Translations under genes and position numbers: made by a program | Shown: positions 1 through 6,025 of the stretch, in pieces | Position numbering within the stretch: position 1 is the stretch's first letter | Layout: every line of letters begins with the position of its first letter | NCBI GenBank assembly: GCA_910583775.1 | Contig: CAJTYD010000038.1 | Span: 1 to 26,629, forward strand | DNA from: an uncultured Muribaculaceae bacterium | GTDB lineage: Bacteria > Bacteroidota > Bacteroidia > Bacteroidales > Muribaculaceae | DNA length: 26,629 nt | Direction: 5' to 3' | Notes under the pieces: generated by a model | Seen by the model: the letters and a program-made list of their open reading frames with translations, nothing else | What the model was told of the DNA's origin: nothing | Database searches by the model: none

Positions 1-5
1 ATTTG

Positions 6-37
6 CAAATATACTTATTATATACTAATTTTACAAA
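6..37 (-). promoter_or_regulatory. Leftward Bacteroidetes-type promoter at the window edge
   Basis: Read on the minus strand, a TTTG (37-34) is followed after exactly 20 bases by TATATTTG (13-6). This is a full match to the Bacteroidetes consensus TTTG / TAnnTTTG with ideal spacing. Transcription would start at about the first base of the window or just outside it and run leftward, so the gene it serves is not visible. Confidence 0.6.
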
Positions 38-170
38 AAATTTACGAGGAAGTCTGAAGCGTGATCCCGACATTTCTTTGAAAGATTTTTCAATAGAAAT
101 CAGAATATAAGTTCCATAAAGAGAGATATCTTCACAACAACCTCAATAGCAAAGCTCTAACATATTTCAT

Positions 171-271
171 GAAGCTTTTTAAACTAATTACATGGTGAGA
201 TTATTTAGATTGCCATGAGGTTTAAACTTCTTCAGAATTACAATAAATAACAAATCAGTTTAAACAACTTC
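171..271 (+). repeat. Palindromic leader element A, upstream of dsbD
   Basis: The left arm GAAGCTTTTTAAAC (171-184) and the right arm GTTTAAACAACTTC (258-271) are imperfect inverted repeats, matching at about 16 of 20 positions when extended inward. A further half-site, GTTTAAACTTCTTC, lies between them at 220-233. The sequence after the left arm resembles element B near nadE (5874-5984), sharing AAACTAATT followed by ATGGT. The element ends 14 bases before the dsbD start codon. No convincing promoter is visible upstream; TTTCTTTG at 73-80 is a one-mismatch -7 box without a -33 partner. It could be an RNA leader, a protein-binding site or a small palindromic repeat; the sequence does not decide. 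Confidence 0.5.
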
Positions 272-285
272 CATATCAACAATTT

Positions 286-2319
286 ATGAAACAACTCTTT
301 ACTGGCATTCTATCACTGATTATTGCCATGAGTTCATTTGCAGCAGAGCATGTGAGCTGGACATATAAATTGATCGGAGACAAGACTTCCGATCCGGCTG
401 TTGAAATAACCGCCTCCATCGATCCCGGATTTCATCTCTATTCCCTTGACAATCCCGAGGGAGGAGCAGGCGCGCTTGAATTTCATTTCACCACCGAAGG
501 ATGCAAGCTTTCAGGCACGCCCAAAGCCAACAAGGCTTATACCAAGGCATATAACGATATTTTCGAAGTAAACGAACATTTTTATTCCGGAACTGTCAAA
601 TTCACTCAGAAAATCAAGCCGACAGCCGCTAACTATAAGATAAAGCTCGAAATAAACGGTCAGGTCTGCGACGACCAGGGATGCTATCAGGTTTTCGACT
701 CGCATCAGTTTGCAGGCTCCGCACCTCTTGATCCTTCCCGAAAAGATGATAAAGAGGTAACCGAGAATAATCCGGAAACTGATGTCCAGTCAGAAGCAGT
801 GGCCGAAATGGTAGATTCCATCCGGGACAACAATGCACCTCTTGAACCTGGAGTAAATATGTCGAACGTCTCGACTTCCGACTGGTGGGCCAACTGCGAG
901 GCTGAGATGAAGGAATTCAAGGATGCCCCTGAAGAACAGACCAGAAGTCTATGGTATATTTTCTTTGCAGGATTCCTCGGCGGGCTCATCGCGCTTGTCA
1001 CACCCTGCGTATGGCCTATGATTCCGATGACCGTAAGCTTCTTCCTCAAGCAGAATAAGAGCAGACGCAAATCTATAGGAGCAGCCGCTACCTACGGAGC
1101 TTCCATCATAGTAATATACGTTCTGTTGGGATTGATCGTTACGGTTCTGTTCGGAGCCTCCGCCCTGAATGAACTTGCCACGAGTGCCGGCTTCAACATC
1201 GCTTTCTTTATCCTTCTTGTCGTATTCGCCATTTCTTTCATGGGAGGATTCGAACTCACTCTCCCGTCCTCATGGTCTAACAAGATGGATTCAAAAGTTG
1301 ACAGCACCACCGGATTGCTGAGCATATTCTTCATGGCGTTCACTCTTGTCCTGGTATCCTTCTCCTGCACGGGCCCGATCATCGGAACTCTGCTCGTAGA
1401 GGCCGCAGCATCTTCCAACTTCGTATCTCCCGCAATCGGTATGGCCGGATTCGCGATCGCACTCGCTCTTCCCTTCTCCATATTCGCAATGTTCCCGACA
1501 ATGCTCAAATCGATGCCCAAAAGCGGAGGGTGGATGAATACGGTCAAGGTTGTGCTCGGTTTCCTTGAGCTCGCGCTTGCCCTTAAGTTTCTTTCGGTGG
1601 CAGACCTCGCCTACGGATGGAGAATCCTTGACAGAGAGGTATTCGTATCGCTCTGGATCGTGATATTCGCTCTTCTGGGTGTTTACCTACTTGGCAAAAT
1701 AACATTCCCGCACGACTCAAAAGTAGAGAAAATCGGAGTAACAAGGTTTATGCTTGCCTGCGTCTCGCTTGCATTCGCAGTGTATATGCTGCCCGGGTTA
1801 TGGGGCGCTCCGTTAAAGAGCATAAGTGCCTTCGCTCCCCCGTTGACGACACAGGATTTCAACCTCTATGACGGCAGTGTTCACGCACAGGTCGACGACT
1901 TTGAAGAAGGCATGAAGCTTGCGGAAAAGTATGACAAACCTGTCTTGCTCGATTTCTCAGGATACGGATGCGTAAACTGCCGCAAAATGGAGGCCGCAGT
2001 ATGGACCGATTCCGAGGTGAAATCCAAAATTGAAAACGACTACATTCTTGTCACCCTGATGGTTGACGACAAGACCCCCCTTCCTAAGCCTATAGTAGTA
2101 AAGGAAAAAAACGGGAAAGAGCGCACCCTGCGCACCGTCGGAGACAAATGGAGCTTCCTGCAGCGCTCCAAGTTCGGAGCAACCGCTCAGCCCTATCACG
2201 TGATTGTTGACAAAAACGCCAAACCTCTTGCTCCCGCATTTGTTTATAAAGAGGATGTTCCGGCCTACAGGAATTTCCTGAATACAGGGGTAAAGAGATT
2301 TAAAGAAACCGATAAATGA
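286..2319 (+). CDS. dsbD: Thiol:disulfide interchange protein DsbD (protein-disulfide reductase)
   Basis: Inner-membrane protein that passes electrons from cytoplasmic thioredoxin to periplasmic disulfide proteins. The 677 residues show the complete three-domain plan. There is a signal peptide (about 1-20). A periplasmic immunoglobulin-like domain carries a cysteine pair (C128, C133). A polytopic membrane domain (about 222-515) carries the two redox cysteines in TPCVWPMIP (C241) and FSCTGPIIG (C361). A C-terminal thioredoxin-like domain has the CVNC active site (562-565). All six expected redox cysteines are present, so the protein should be active. The start at 286 gives a good signal peptide with no in-frame upstream alternative. 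The next gene overlaps its stop by four bases (ATGA), implying translational coupling. The upstream region holds palindromic element A. The family is certain; the exact periplasmic clients are unknown. Confidence 0.95.
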   Translation: MKQLFTGILSLIIAMSSFAAEHVSWTYKLIGDKTSDPAVEITASIDPGFHLYSLDNPEGGAGALEFHFTTEGCKLSGTPKANKAYTKAYNDIFEVNEHFYSGTVKFTQKIKPTAANYKIKLEINGQVCDDQGCYQVFDSHQFAGSAPLDPSRKDDKEVTENNPETDVQSEAVAEMVDSIRDNNAPLEPGVNMSNVSTSDWWANCEAEMKEFKDAPEEQTRSLWYIFFAGFLGGLIALVTPCVWPMIPMTVSFFLKQNKSRRKSIGAAATYGASIIVIYVLLGLIVTVLFGASALNELATSAGFNIAFFILLVVFAISFMGGFELTLPSSWSNKMDSKVDSTTGLLSIFFMAFTLVLVSFSCTGPIIGTLLVEAAASSNFVSPAIGMAGFAIALALPFSIFAMFPTMLKSMPKSGGWMNTVKVVLGFLELALALKFLSVADLAYGWRILDREVFVSLWIVIFALLGVYLLGKITFPHDSKVEKIGVTRFMLACVSLAFAVYMLPGLWGAPLKSISAFAPPLTTQDFNLYDGSVHAQVDDFEEGMKLAEKYDKPVLLDFSGYGCVNCRKMEAAVWTDSEVKSKIENDYILVTLMVDDKTPLPKPIVVKEKNGKERTLRTVGDKWSFLQRSKFGATAQPYHVIVDKNAKPLAPAFVYKEDVPAYRNFLNTGVKRFKETDK

Positions 2320-3185
2320 AAGAATACTTTAAATTTATCAGAATCATCCTGCTAATGACTGTATTTAATTGCGCTGTCCTTCCCGGGACGGCGCAATCAT
2401 ATATTCAATATGTTGATTCTGCCGATTTCTACATCAAAAGAAAGATGTGGAATGACGCCGAACGCATGACTCTCGGAGCTTTGAAACAATTTCCGGCAAA
2501 TAAACTCAATTACCTGCTATGGTCGAACCTTGGCGATATACGTCTTGCTCTCGGAAAGACCGAAGACGCCCTGCAGGCTTTCGACATCGGAATCATCGGA
2601 TCACCAGAAAACACGAGTCTTCTGAACAAACGCGCTCACGCACGCTTTTTGGCAAAAATGGATACTCTTGCTCTGAGGGATCTTGATAAATCCTTAGAAA
2701 TTGACTCTGTGCAGAGATGGCCTTTAAGGACAAGGGGAATGTGGATGCTTTCTCAAAAAAAATATGACATTGCCCGCAACGATTTCGAGTCTCTTAAAAG
2801 ACATTTTCCTCTTGACGAGGCTGCCTATCTGGGACTGGGGCAACTTGAAGCGATAAACGGAAATTCAGAGAAAGCTCTTGAGATGTATGACAAAGCTCTC
2901 GAGCTGAATGCCAACGAAGAAACCTGGTTCTATAAAATCACGATTGAAATCGAGTCGGACAAACTGGAAAAGGCTGAAGACGATCTGAGATATTCACTGA
3001 AAAGATTTCCCAGATGCGGAAATCTCTACCTTCTGCGGGGTCTCATACATAAGATAAAGTTCCAGAACGAGGCTGCAGAAATCGATAGAAAAATTGCTTT
3101 GGAATATGGTTCTGATCCTCTTGTAGTTGAGAAAATTTTGCCGTCCAATCACAAACAGGAAGGCAATAATAATAAAAAAAGATAA
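2316..3185 (+). CDS. TPR-repeat protein, probably secreted to the periplasm
   Basis: This 289-residue protein begins with a hydrophobic signal peptide (about 1-27, cleavage near GTAQS). Tandem tetratricopeptide helices follow over about residues 30-270. Good repeat units are visible around GKTEDALQAFDIGI and NSEKALEMYDKALELNANEE, the latter with the canonical small/large residue pattern. No catalytic motif is seen. TPR arrays are protein-interaction scaffolds, so a binding or assembly role in the periplasm is likely. Its start overlaps the dsbD stop (ATGA), so the two are probably made together; whether it helps DsbD is inference only. The C-terminus is lysine- and asparagine-rich. No specific function can be assigned. 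Confidence 0.85.
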   Translation: MKEYFKFIRIILLMTVFNCAVLPGTAQSYIQYVDSADFYIKRKMWNDAERMTLGALKQFPANKLNYLLWSNLGDIRLALGKTEDALQAFDIGIIGSPENTSLLNKRAHARFLAKMDTLALRDLDKSLEIDSVQRWPLRTRGMWMLSQKKYDIARNDFESLKRHFPLDEAAYLGLGQLEAINGNSEKALEMYDKALELNANEETWFYKITIEIESDKLEKAEDDLRYSLKRFPRCGNLYLLRGLIHKIKFQNEAAEIDRKIALEYGSDPLVVEKILPSNHKQEGNNNKKR

Positions 3186-3187
3186 AA

Positions 3188-3214
3188 TTTTGTAAGTATT
3201 TTTTATTACCTTTG
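3188..3214 (+). promoter_or_regulatory. Promoter for the HU/SPOR gene
   Basis: TACCTTTG at 3207-3214 is a perfect TAnnTTTG -7 box. A TTTTG at 3188-3192 lies upstream, but the spacer is only 14 bases where about 20 is usual, so the -33 part is weak. Transcription from about 3220 would give a leader of roughly 20 bases before the TTG start at 3240. Confidence 0.55.
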
Positions 3215-3239
3215 CAGAAGCAAAAAGACAACACACCCA

Positions 3240-4250
3240 TTGGATAGAATCTCTTTACATATTGAGTATCTGTTGCTTAAGCATGACTGCGTGATTATTC
3301 CCGGAGTCGGTGCGTTCATAAAGACGCATCGGGAGGCCTATATCGACCGGGAAGCAGGAATGTTATATCCGATGGGAACGGAGATTCATTTCAACGCCGA
3401 CATTGCTGAAGACGACGGATTGATAGCCAATTCCTACAGCAGGAAATACAATATCAGTTTTCCGGAGGCAAGAACGATGGTAAAAGCCGAAGCTGGCGCT
3501 ATGAGAGATCTTTTACAGCAGGACTCTGAAATCACGCTCGGCAATCTGGGCATACTGCGAGCCGGCGACGACATGACAATCTCCTTCCACCCATTTCTTC
3601 GACTCAGTTCAAATTCCTCACGTCTTGGGATATTGCCTGTAAGGATACTGGCATTACATTCCATTGACTCAGTCGGTCCGGGAATTAATAAGCACCAGAC
3701 CGAAACGTCTGAAGAAAGTATTAATAAGGAATGCCGGAAACACAAGGAACTGGATTTTGACCGCAACTATTATATTCCGGTTAACAAAATTTTTGCCAAA
3801 ACCGCCGCCTGCCTTTTGCTTGTCGTTATAGCGGCTCTTTCATTGTTCTTCCCTAATACTGAAAGGGTTCGGGAAGACCGAGCATCTGTCGTTCCGGTCG
3901 ACACCCTTATAGAGAAAGTTGTGACAAAAGCCACATCCCCTTCAGCTGACAGAAAACAGGATGTCTCGGCCACCCCAACAGAAGCGACCAATAAGGCTCC
4001 GGTTACCGAGACGAAACAGTATAAACTGATAGTAGGCACATTCTCAAGCGAATCGGAAGCAGAATCATATATCGAATCGATGAAAGGATGCGGATATGAT
4101 CTTCACAATAATCCCTCCGGAAAACTCCACAGAGTCTCGGCATGCAGCTCCGACGATGCTTCAGAACTGTATAGCCTTCTGAATACAAAAGATTTTCAAA
4201 AAACATTCTCCGAATCCTGGGTCTGGCACGACAAATCCGTCGGCAAATAA
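3240..4250 (+). CDS. HU (CCDC81-type) and SPOR domain membrane protein
   Basis: This 336-residue protein joins two domains across the inner membrane. Residues 1-125 form an HU-like domain of the bacterial CCDC81 type, recognisable from the opening HIEYLLLKHDCVIIPGVGAF and the later EITLGNLGIL. One transmembrane helix lies at about 186-206. A low-complexity linker leads to a C-terminal SPOR domain (about 258-332, starting YKLIVGTFSSESEAESYI and ending WVWH). SPOR domains bind denuded peptidoglycan at division sites, so the protein probably links a cytoplasmic HU-type module to the septal wall; that link is inference. The start codon is TTG: no ATG lies near it, and the family N-terminus begins exactly here. 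It has its own promoter and stands alone as a transcript. The architecture is typical of Bacteroidetes. Confidence 0.85.
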   Translation: MDRISLHIEYLLLKHDCVIIPGVGAFIKTHREAYIDREAGMLYPMGTEIHFNADIAEDDGLIANSYSRKYNISFPEARTMVKAEAGAMRDLLQQDSEITLGNLGILRAGDDMTISFHPFLRLSSNSSRLGILPVRILALHSIDSVGPGINKHQTETSEESINKECRKHKELDFDRNYYIPVNKIFAKTAACLLLVVIAALSLFFPNTERVREDRASVVPVDTLIEKVVTKATSPSADRKQDVSATPTEATNKAPVTETKQYKLIVGTFSSESEAESYIESMKGCGYDLHNNPSGKLHRVSACSSDDASELYSLLNTKDFQKTFSESWVWHDKSVGK

Positions 4251-4395
4251 GCACCATTCCTCTGAATAATTATCGGACACAACGAACGACTCACACGTAT
4301 TCCCTTCCCGGAAAGCGATTCTCGCCCCATCATCCACTCATCTCTCCAACAATAATCCAACAATAATAAAAATTTCGATTAAAAGGCTCGAAAAG

Positions 4396-4427
4396 TTTGC
4401 ATAATTCACAGAAAAAGAGTAACTTTG
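4396..4427 (+). promoter_or_regulatory. Promoter of the rpmB-rpmG-DUF4295 operon
   Basis: TTTG (4396-4399), a 20-base spacer and TAACTTTG (4420-4427) match the Bacteroidetes promoter consensus exactly. Transcription from about 4433 gives a leader of about 115 bases before rpmB, room for ribosomal-protein feedback control, although I see no strong stem there. The rest of the 298-base gap after the HU/SPOR gene (4251-4395) is AT-rich, with a short direct repeat of CAACAATAAT near 4350-4370 and no gene. Confidence 0.8.
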
Positions 4428-4548
4428 CAATCGTTTTGTGGCACATCCTTAAAAGTCGCTGAAAATGATGCACTTGGCGATGATATGAGAAATGCGATGA
4501 CGGCCGGAACACTGAAGTTAAATTTATAAAAGAATTATAGCAACAGCC

Positions 4549-4812
4549 ATGTCTAAAGTTTGTCAAATCACAGGCAAAAAGGCGCAGGTGGGAAACAATG
4601 TATCTCACTCGAAACGTCGCACCAAACGCAAGTTCGAGGTAAACTTGCATACAAAGAAATTCTATTGGGTGGAGCAGGACATGTGGATCGTTCTGCGACT
4701 TTCAACTCGCGCACTCCGCACAATCAACAAAATCGGTCTGAATGCCGCGCTTAAAAAAGCAGAGGCTGAAGGAAACCTCGATTTCAAAGACATCAAAATC
4801 CTTTCTCTCTAA
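4549..4812 (+). CDS. rpmB: 50S ribosomal protein L28 (bL28)
   Basis: The 87-residue protein is full length for bL28 and starts MSKVCQITGKKAQVGNNVSH, followed by the basic SKRRTKRKF stretch that contacts 23S rRNA. Only one cysteine (C5) remains, so this is the zinc-free form. It is the first gene of a three-gene ribosomal operon: rpmG begins 11 bases after its stop. The start is preceded by A-rich sequence with no Shine-Dalgarno motif, as usual in Bacteroidetes. An overlapping frame starting at 4560 is not real. Confidence 0.96.
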   Translation: MSKVCQITGKKAQVGNNVSHSKRRTKRKFEVNLHTKKFYWVEQDMWIVLRLSTRALRTINKIGLNAALKKAEAEGNLDFKDIKILSL

Positions 4813-4823
4813 ACTTGATAACA

Positions 4824-5012
4824 ATGGCAAAGAAAGCTAAAGGCAATAGAGTTCAGGTTATTCTCGAATGCACCGAACATAAGGCAAGCGGTATGCCCGG
4901 CATGTCACGTTACATCACGACCAAAAACCGTAAAAACACAACAGGACGTCTGGAGTTGAAGAAATACAACCCCATCCTTAAGAAAGTTACAGTTCACAAA
5001 GAAATTAAATAA
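4824..5012 (+). CDS. rpmG: 50S ribosomal protein L33 (bL33)
   Basis: Starting at the ATG at 4824, the product is 62 residues, MAKKAKGNRVQVILECTE onward, the normal bL33 length and N-terminus. An in-frame ATG at 4815 would add three residues (MIT) and is unlikely. With a single cysteine it is the zinc-free type, like the L28 before it. It lies between rpmB and the DUF4295 gene, with gaps of about 12 bases on each side. Confidence 0.95.
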   Translation: MAKKAKGNRVQVILECTEHKASGMPGMSRYITTKNRKNTTGRLELKKYNPILKKVTVHKEIK

Positions 5013-5024
5013 GCACTCTGAACT

Positions 5025-5174
5025 ATGGCAAAAAAAACCGTCGCGTCTCTTCAGAAAGGTGAAGGACGTACTTATAGCAAAGTTATCATCATGGAGAGAT
5101 CTCCGAAAACAGGCGCTTACGTCTTCAAAGAGGAGATGGTGCCCAACGATGCAGTTAAGGACGCTTTGAAGTAA
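5025..5174 (+). CDS. DUF4295 small basic protein, probably ribosomal protein bL38
   Basis: A 49-residue ORF, MAKKTVASLQKGEGRTYSK onward, ending in VPNDAVKDALK. It begins 12 bases after rpmG and belongs to the DUF4295 family, which is confined to Bacteroidetes and sits beside rpmG in most of them. From memory, the Flavobacterium johnsoniae ribosome structure assigned a new large-subunit protein, bL38, to this family; I recall this but cannot check it. Size, basic character and operon position all agree with a ribosomal role. The gene is shorter than common ORF cut-offs and easy to miss. The strong terminator follows 17 bases after its stop. Confidence 0.88.
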   Translation: MAKKTVASLQKGEGRTYSKVIIMERSPKTGAYVFKEEMVPNDAVKDALK

Positions 5175-5190
5175 TCAAAACAACATATCG

Positions 5191-5232
5191 TATAAAAAGA
5201 GACCGTCGGAAATCCGACGGTCTCTTTTTATA
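5191..5232. terminator. Bidirectional intrinsic terminator
   Basis: Two 20-base arms (5191-5210 and 5213-5232) are perfect complements, folding as a stem around a tight AAAT loop. The stem has a GC-rich core (GACCGTCGG) flanked by A5 on one side and T5 on the other. It can stop the ribosomal operon from the left and the minus-strand beta-barrel gene from the right. Confidence 0.9.
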
Positions 5233-5254
5233 CTATTTTACATTCAGGTTATTT

Positions 5255-5737
5255 TTAGAATACATAGCCGATGCCGGCGCCGAAGAAACCGCCTCCGGTA
5301 TCGTTCATCAGCGAATACTTGCCCTGTAGCGTCAATTTAAGATAGGATGTCAGATAGATGTCAAAACCGGCTCCGAAATTGGCGCCAGCCCTGCTCGCGT
5401 TTCCATCTCCGCGATATGCCCAGTTATTGAAGGTGAACCCTACAAGCGGATAGACTCCAAAACCTTTCGCTATCTTGAAGGGGAAATGCATGTCGACATC
5501 AAGAACAAAAGCCGAACATCCTTCGTTTCTAAATACATAACCCAGGTCGGTAGAAAGGCGGAAATGGTTGGCGAAACCATACTGAAAATAGACATCGGTG
5601 AAACCGCCATCATTATAGGTGGCAAAACCGCCCATAAGGCCTAATGTCTTTTCTCCACGCTGAGCCTCGGCCTGCAGAGGGGAAAGAGCTCCGACAGCCA
5701 CCAGCAATCCAACAACTATAGAAACAATTTTTTTCAT
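5255..5737 (-). CDS. Small outer-membrane beta-barrel protein
   Basis: The 160-residue protein has a clear signal peptide (MKKIVSIVVGLLVAVGALS, cleavage near AEAQ). Alternating short strands rich in Gly, Tyr and Phe follow, and the chain ends in a C-terminal phenylalanine (GAGIGYVF), the outer-membrane insertion signal. Mature size (about 135 residues) suggests an eight-stranded barrel of the OmpW or opacity-protein type. No plug domain, lipobox or enzyme motif is seen, so its role (structural, adhesion or small-solute pore) is unknown. It is a single-gene transcript running toward the ribosomal operon and shares its terminator. A clear promoter is not visible upstream; a TAAATTTTG on the minus strand at 5771-5763 is only a partial -7 match. 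Confidence 0.8.
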   Translation of the reverse strand: MKKIVSIVVGLLVAVGALSPLQAEAQRGEKTLGLMGGFATYNDGGFTDVYFQYGFANHFRLSTDLGYVFRNEGCSAFVLDVDMHFPFKIAKGFGVYPLVGFTFNNWAYRGDGNASRAGANFGAGFDIYLTSYLKLTLQGKYSLMNDTGGGFFGAGIGYVF

Positions 5738-5824
5738 ATTAATGATAAATGGATAAGTGAAACAAAATTTATCGCGCGAATCGGTGAATAACGCTCAAAA
5801 GAGCTTAAATTCATTAAAAAAACG

Positions 5825-5856
5825 TTTATTATTATCAAAATGTTTAGCTATATTTG
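5825..5856 (+). promoter_or_regulatory. Promoter of nadE and probably the long downstream run
   Basis: TATATTTG at 5849-5856 is a perfect -7 box. TTTA at 5825-5828 lies exactly 20 bases upstream, one base off the TTTG -33 consensus. Transcription from about 5862 would produce a leader of about 160 bases that contains the whole of palindromic element B before the nadE start. Confidence 0.65.
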
Positions 5857-5873
5857 CTTAATATTTCAAATTC

Positions 5874-5984
5874 AGAAGTTGTTCAAACTAATTTTTATGG
5901 TTAGATTTATTAATATTTTGGAGCAGATTTGAGCATTTGATTTCTTCATTTATTAAGAAACGTAAATTGGTTTAAACAACTTCT
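5874..5984 (+). repeat. Palindromic leader element B, upstream of nadE
   Basis: The left arm (5874-5894, beginning AGAAGTTGTTCAAAC) and right arm (5964-5984, ending GTTTAAACAACTTCT) can pair over 21 positions, with one mismatch and one G-U pair in RNA. They enclose about 69 AT-rich bases. The element lies downstream of the nadE promoter, so it would be in the 5' leader, ending 41 bases before the start codon. It is related to element A in front of dsbD: the arms share GTTTAAACAACTTC and the sequence following each left arm is similar. It matches no riboswitch family I can recognise. Confidence 0.6.
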
Positions 5985-6025
5985 ATGTTTTCAATTGAAT
6001 CAAACTCGATTTCATCTACAAGAAT

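Noticed and set aside
4474..4497. Seven-codon open frame in the rpmB leader (leader-peptide candidate)
   Set aside because: A frame this short occurs often by chance and has no run of regulatory codons or attenuator stem.
4560..4754. 64-codon plus-strand frame overlapping rpmB
   Set aside because: It lies inside rpmB in another frame and has no independent support.
4815..4823. Upstream ATG for rpmG
   Set aside because: It would add MIT before the usual MAKK start of L33; the ATG at 4824 has better context.
5763..5799. Minus-strand promoter for the beta-barrel gene
   Set aside because: The -7 candidate TAAATTTTG has the wrong internal spacing and the nearest TTTG is 24 bases away, so the match is too poor to list.
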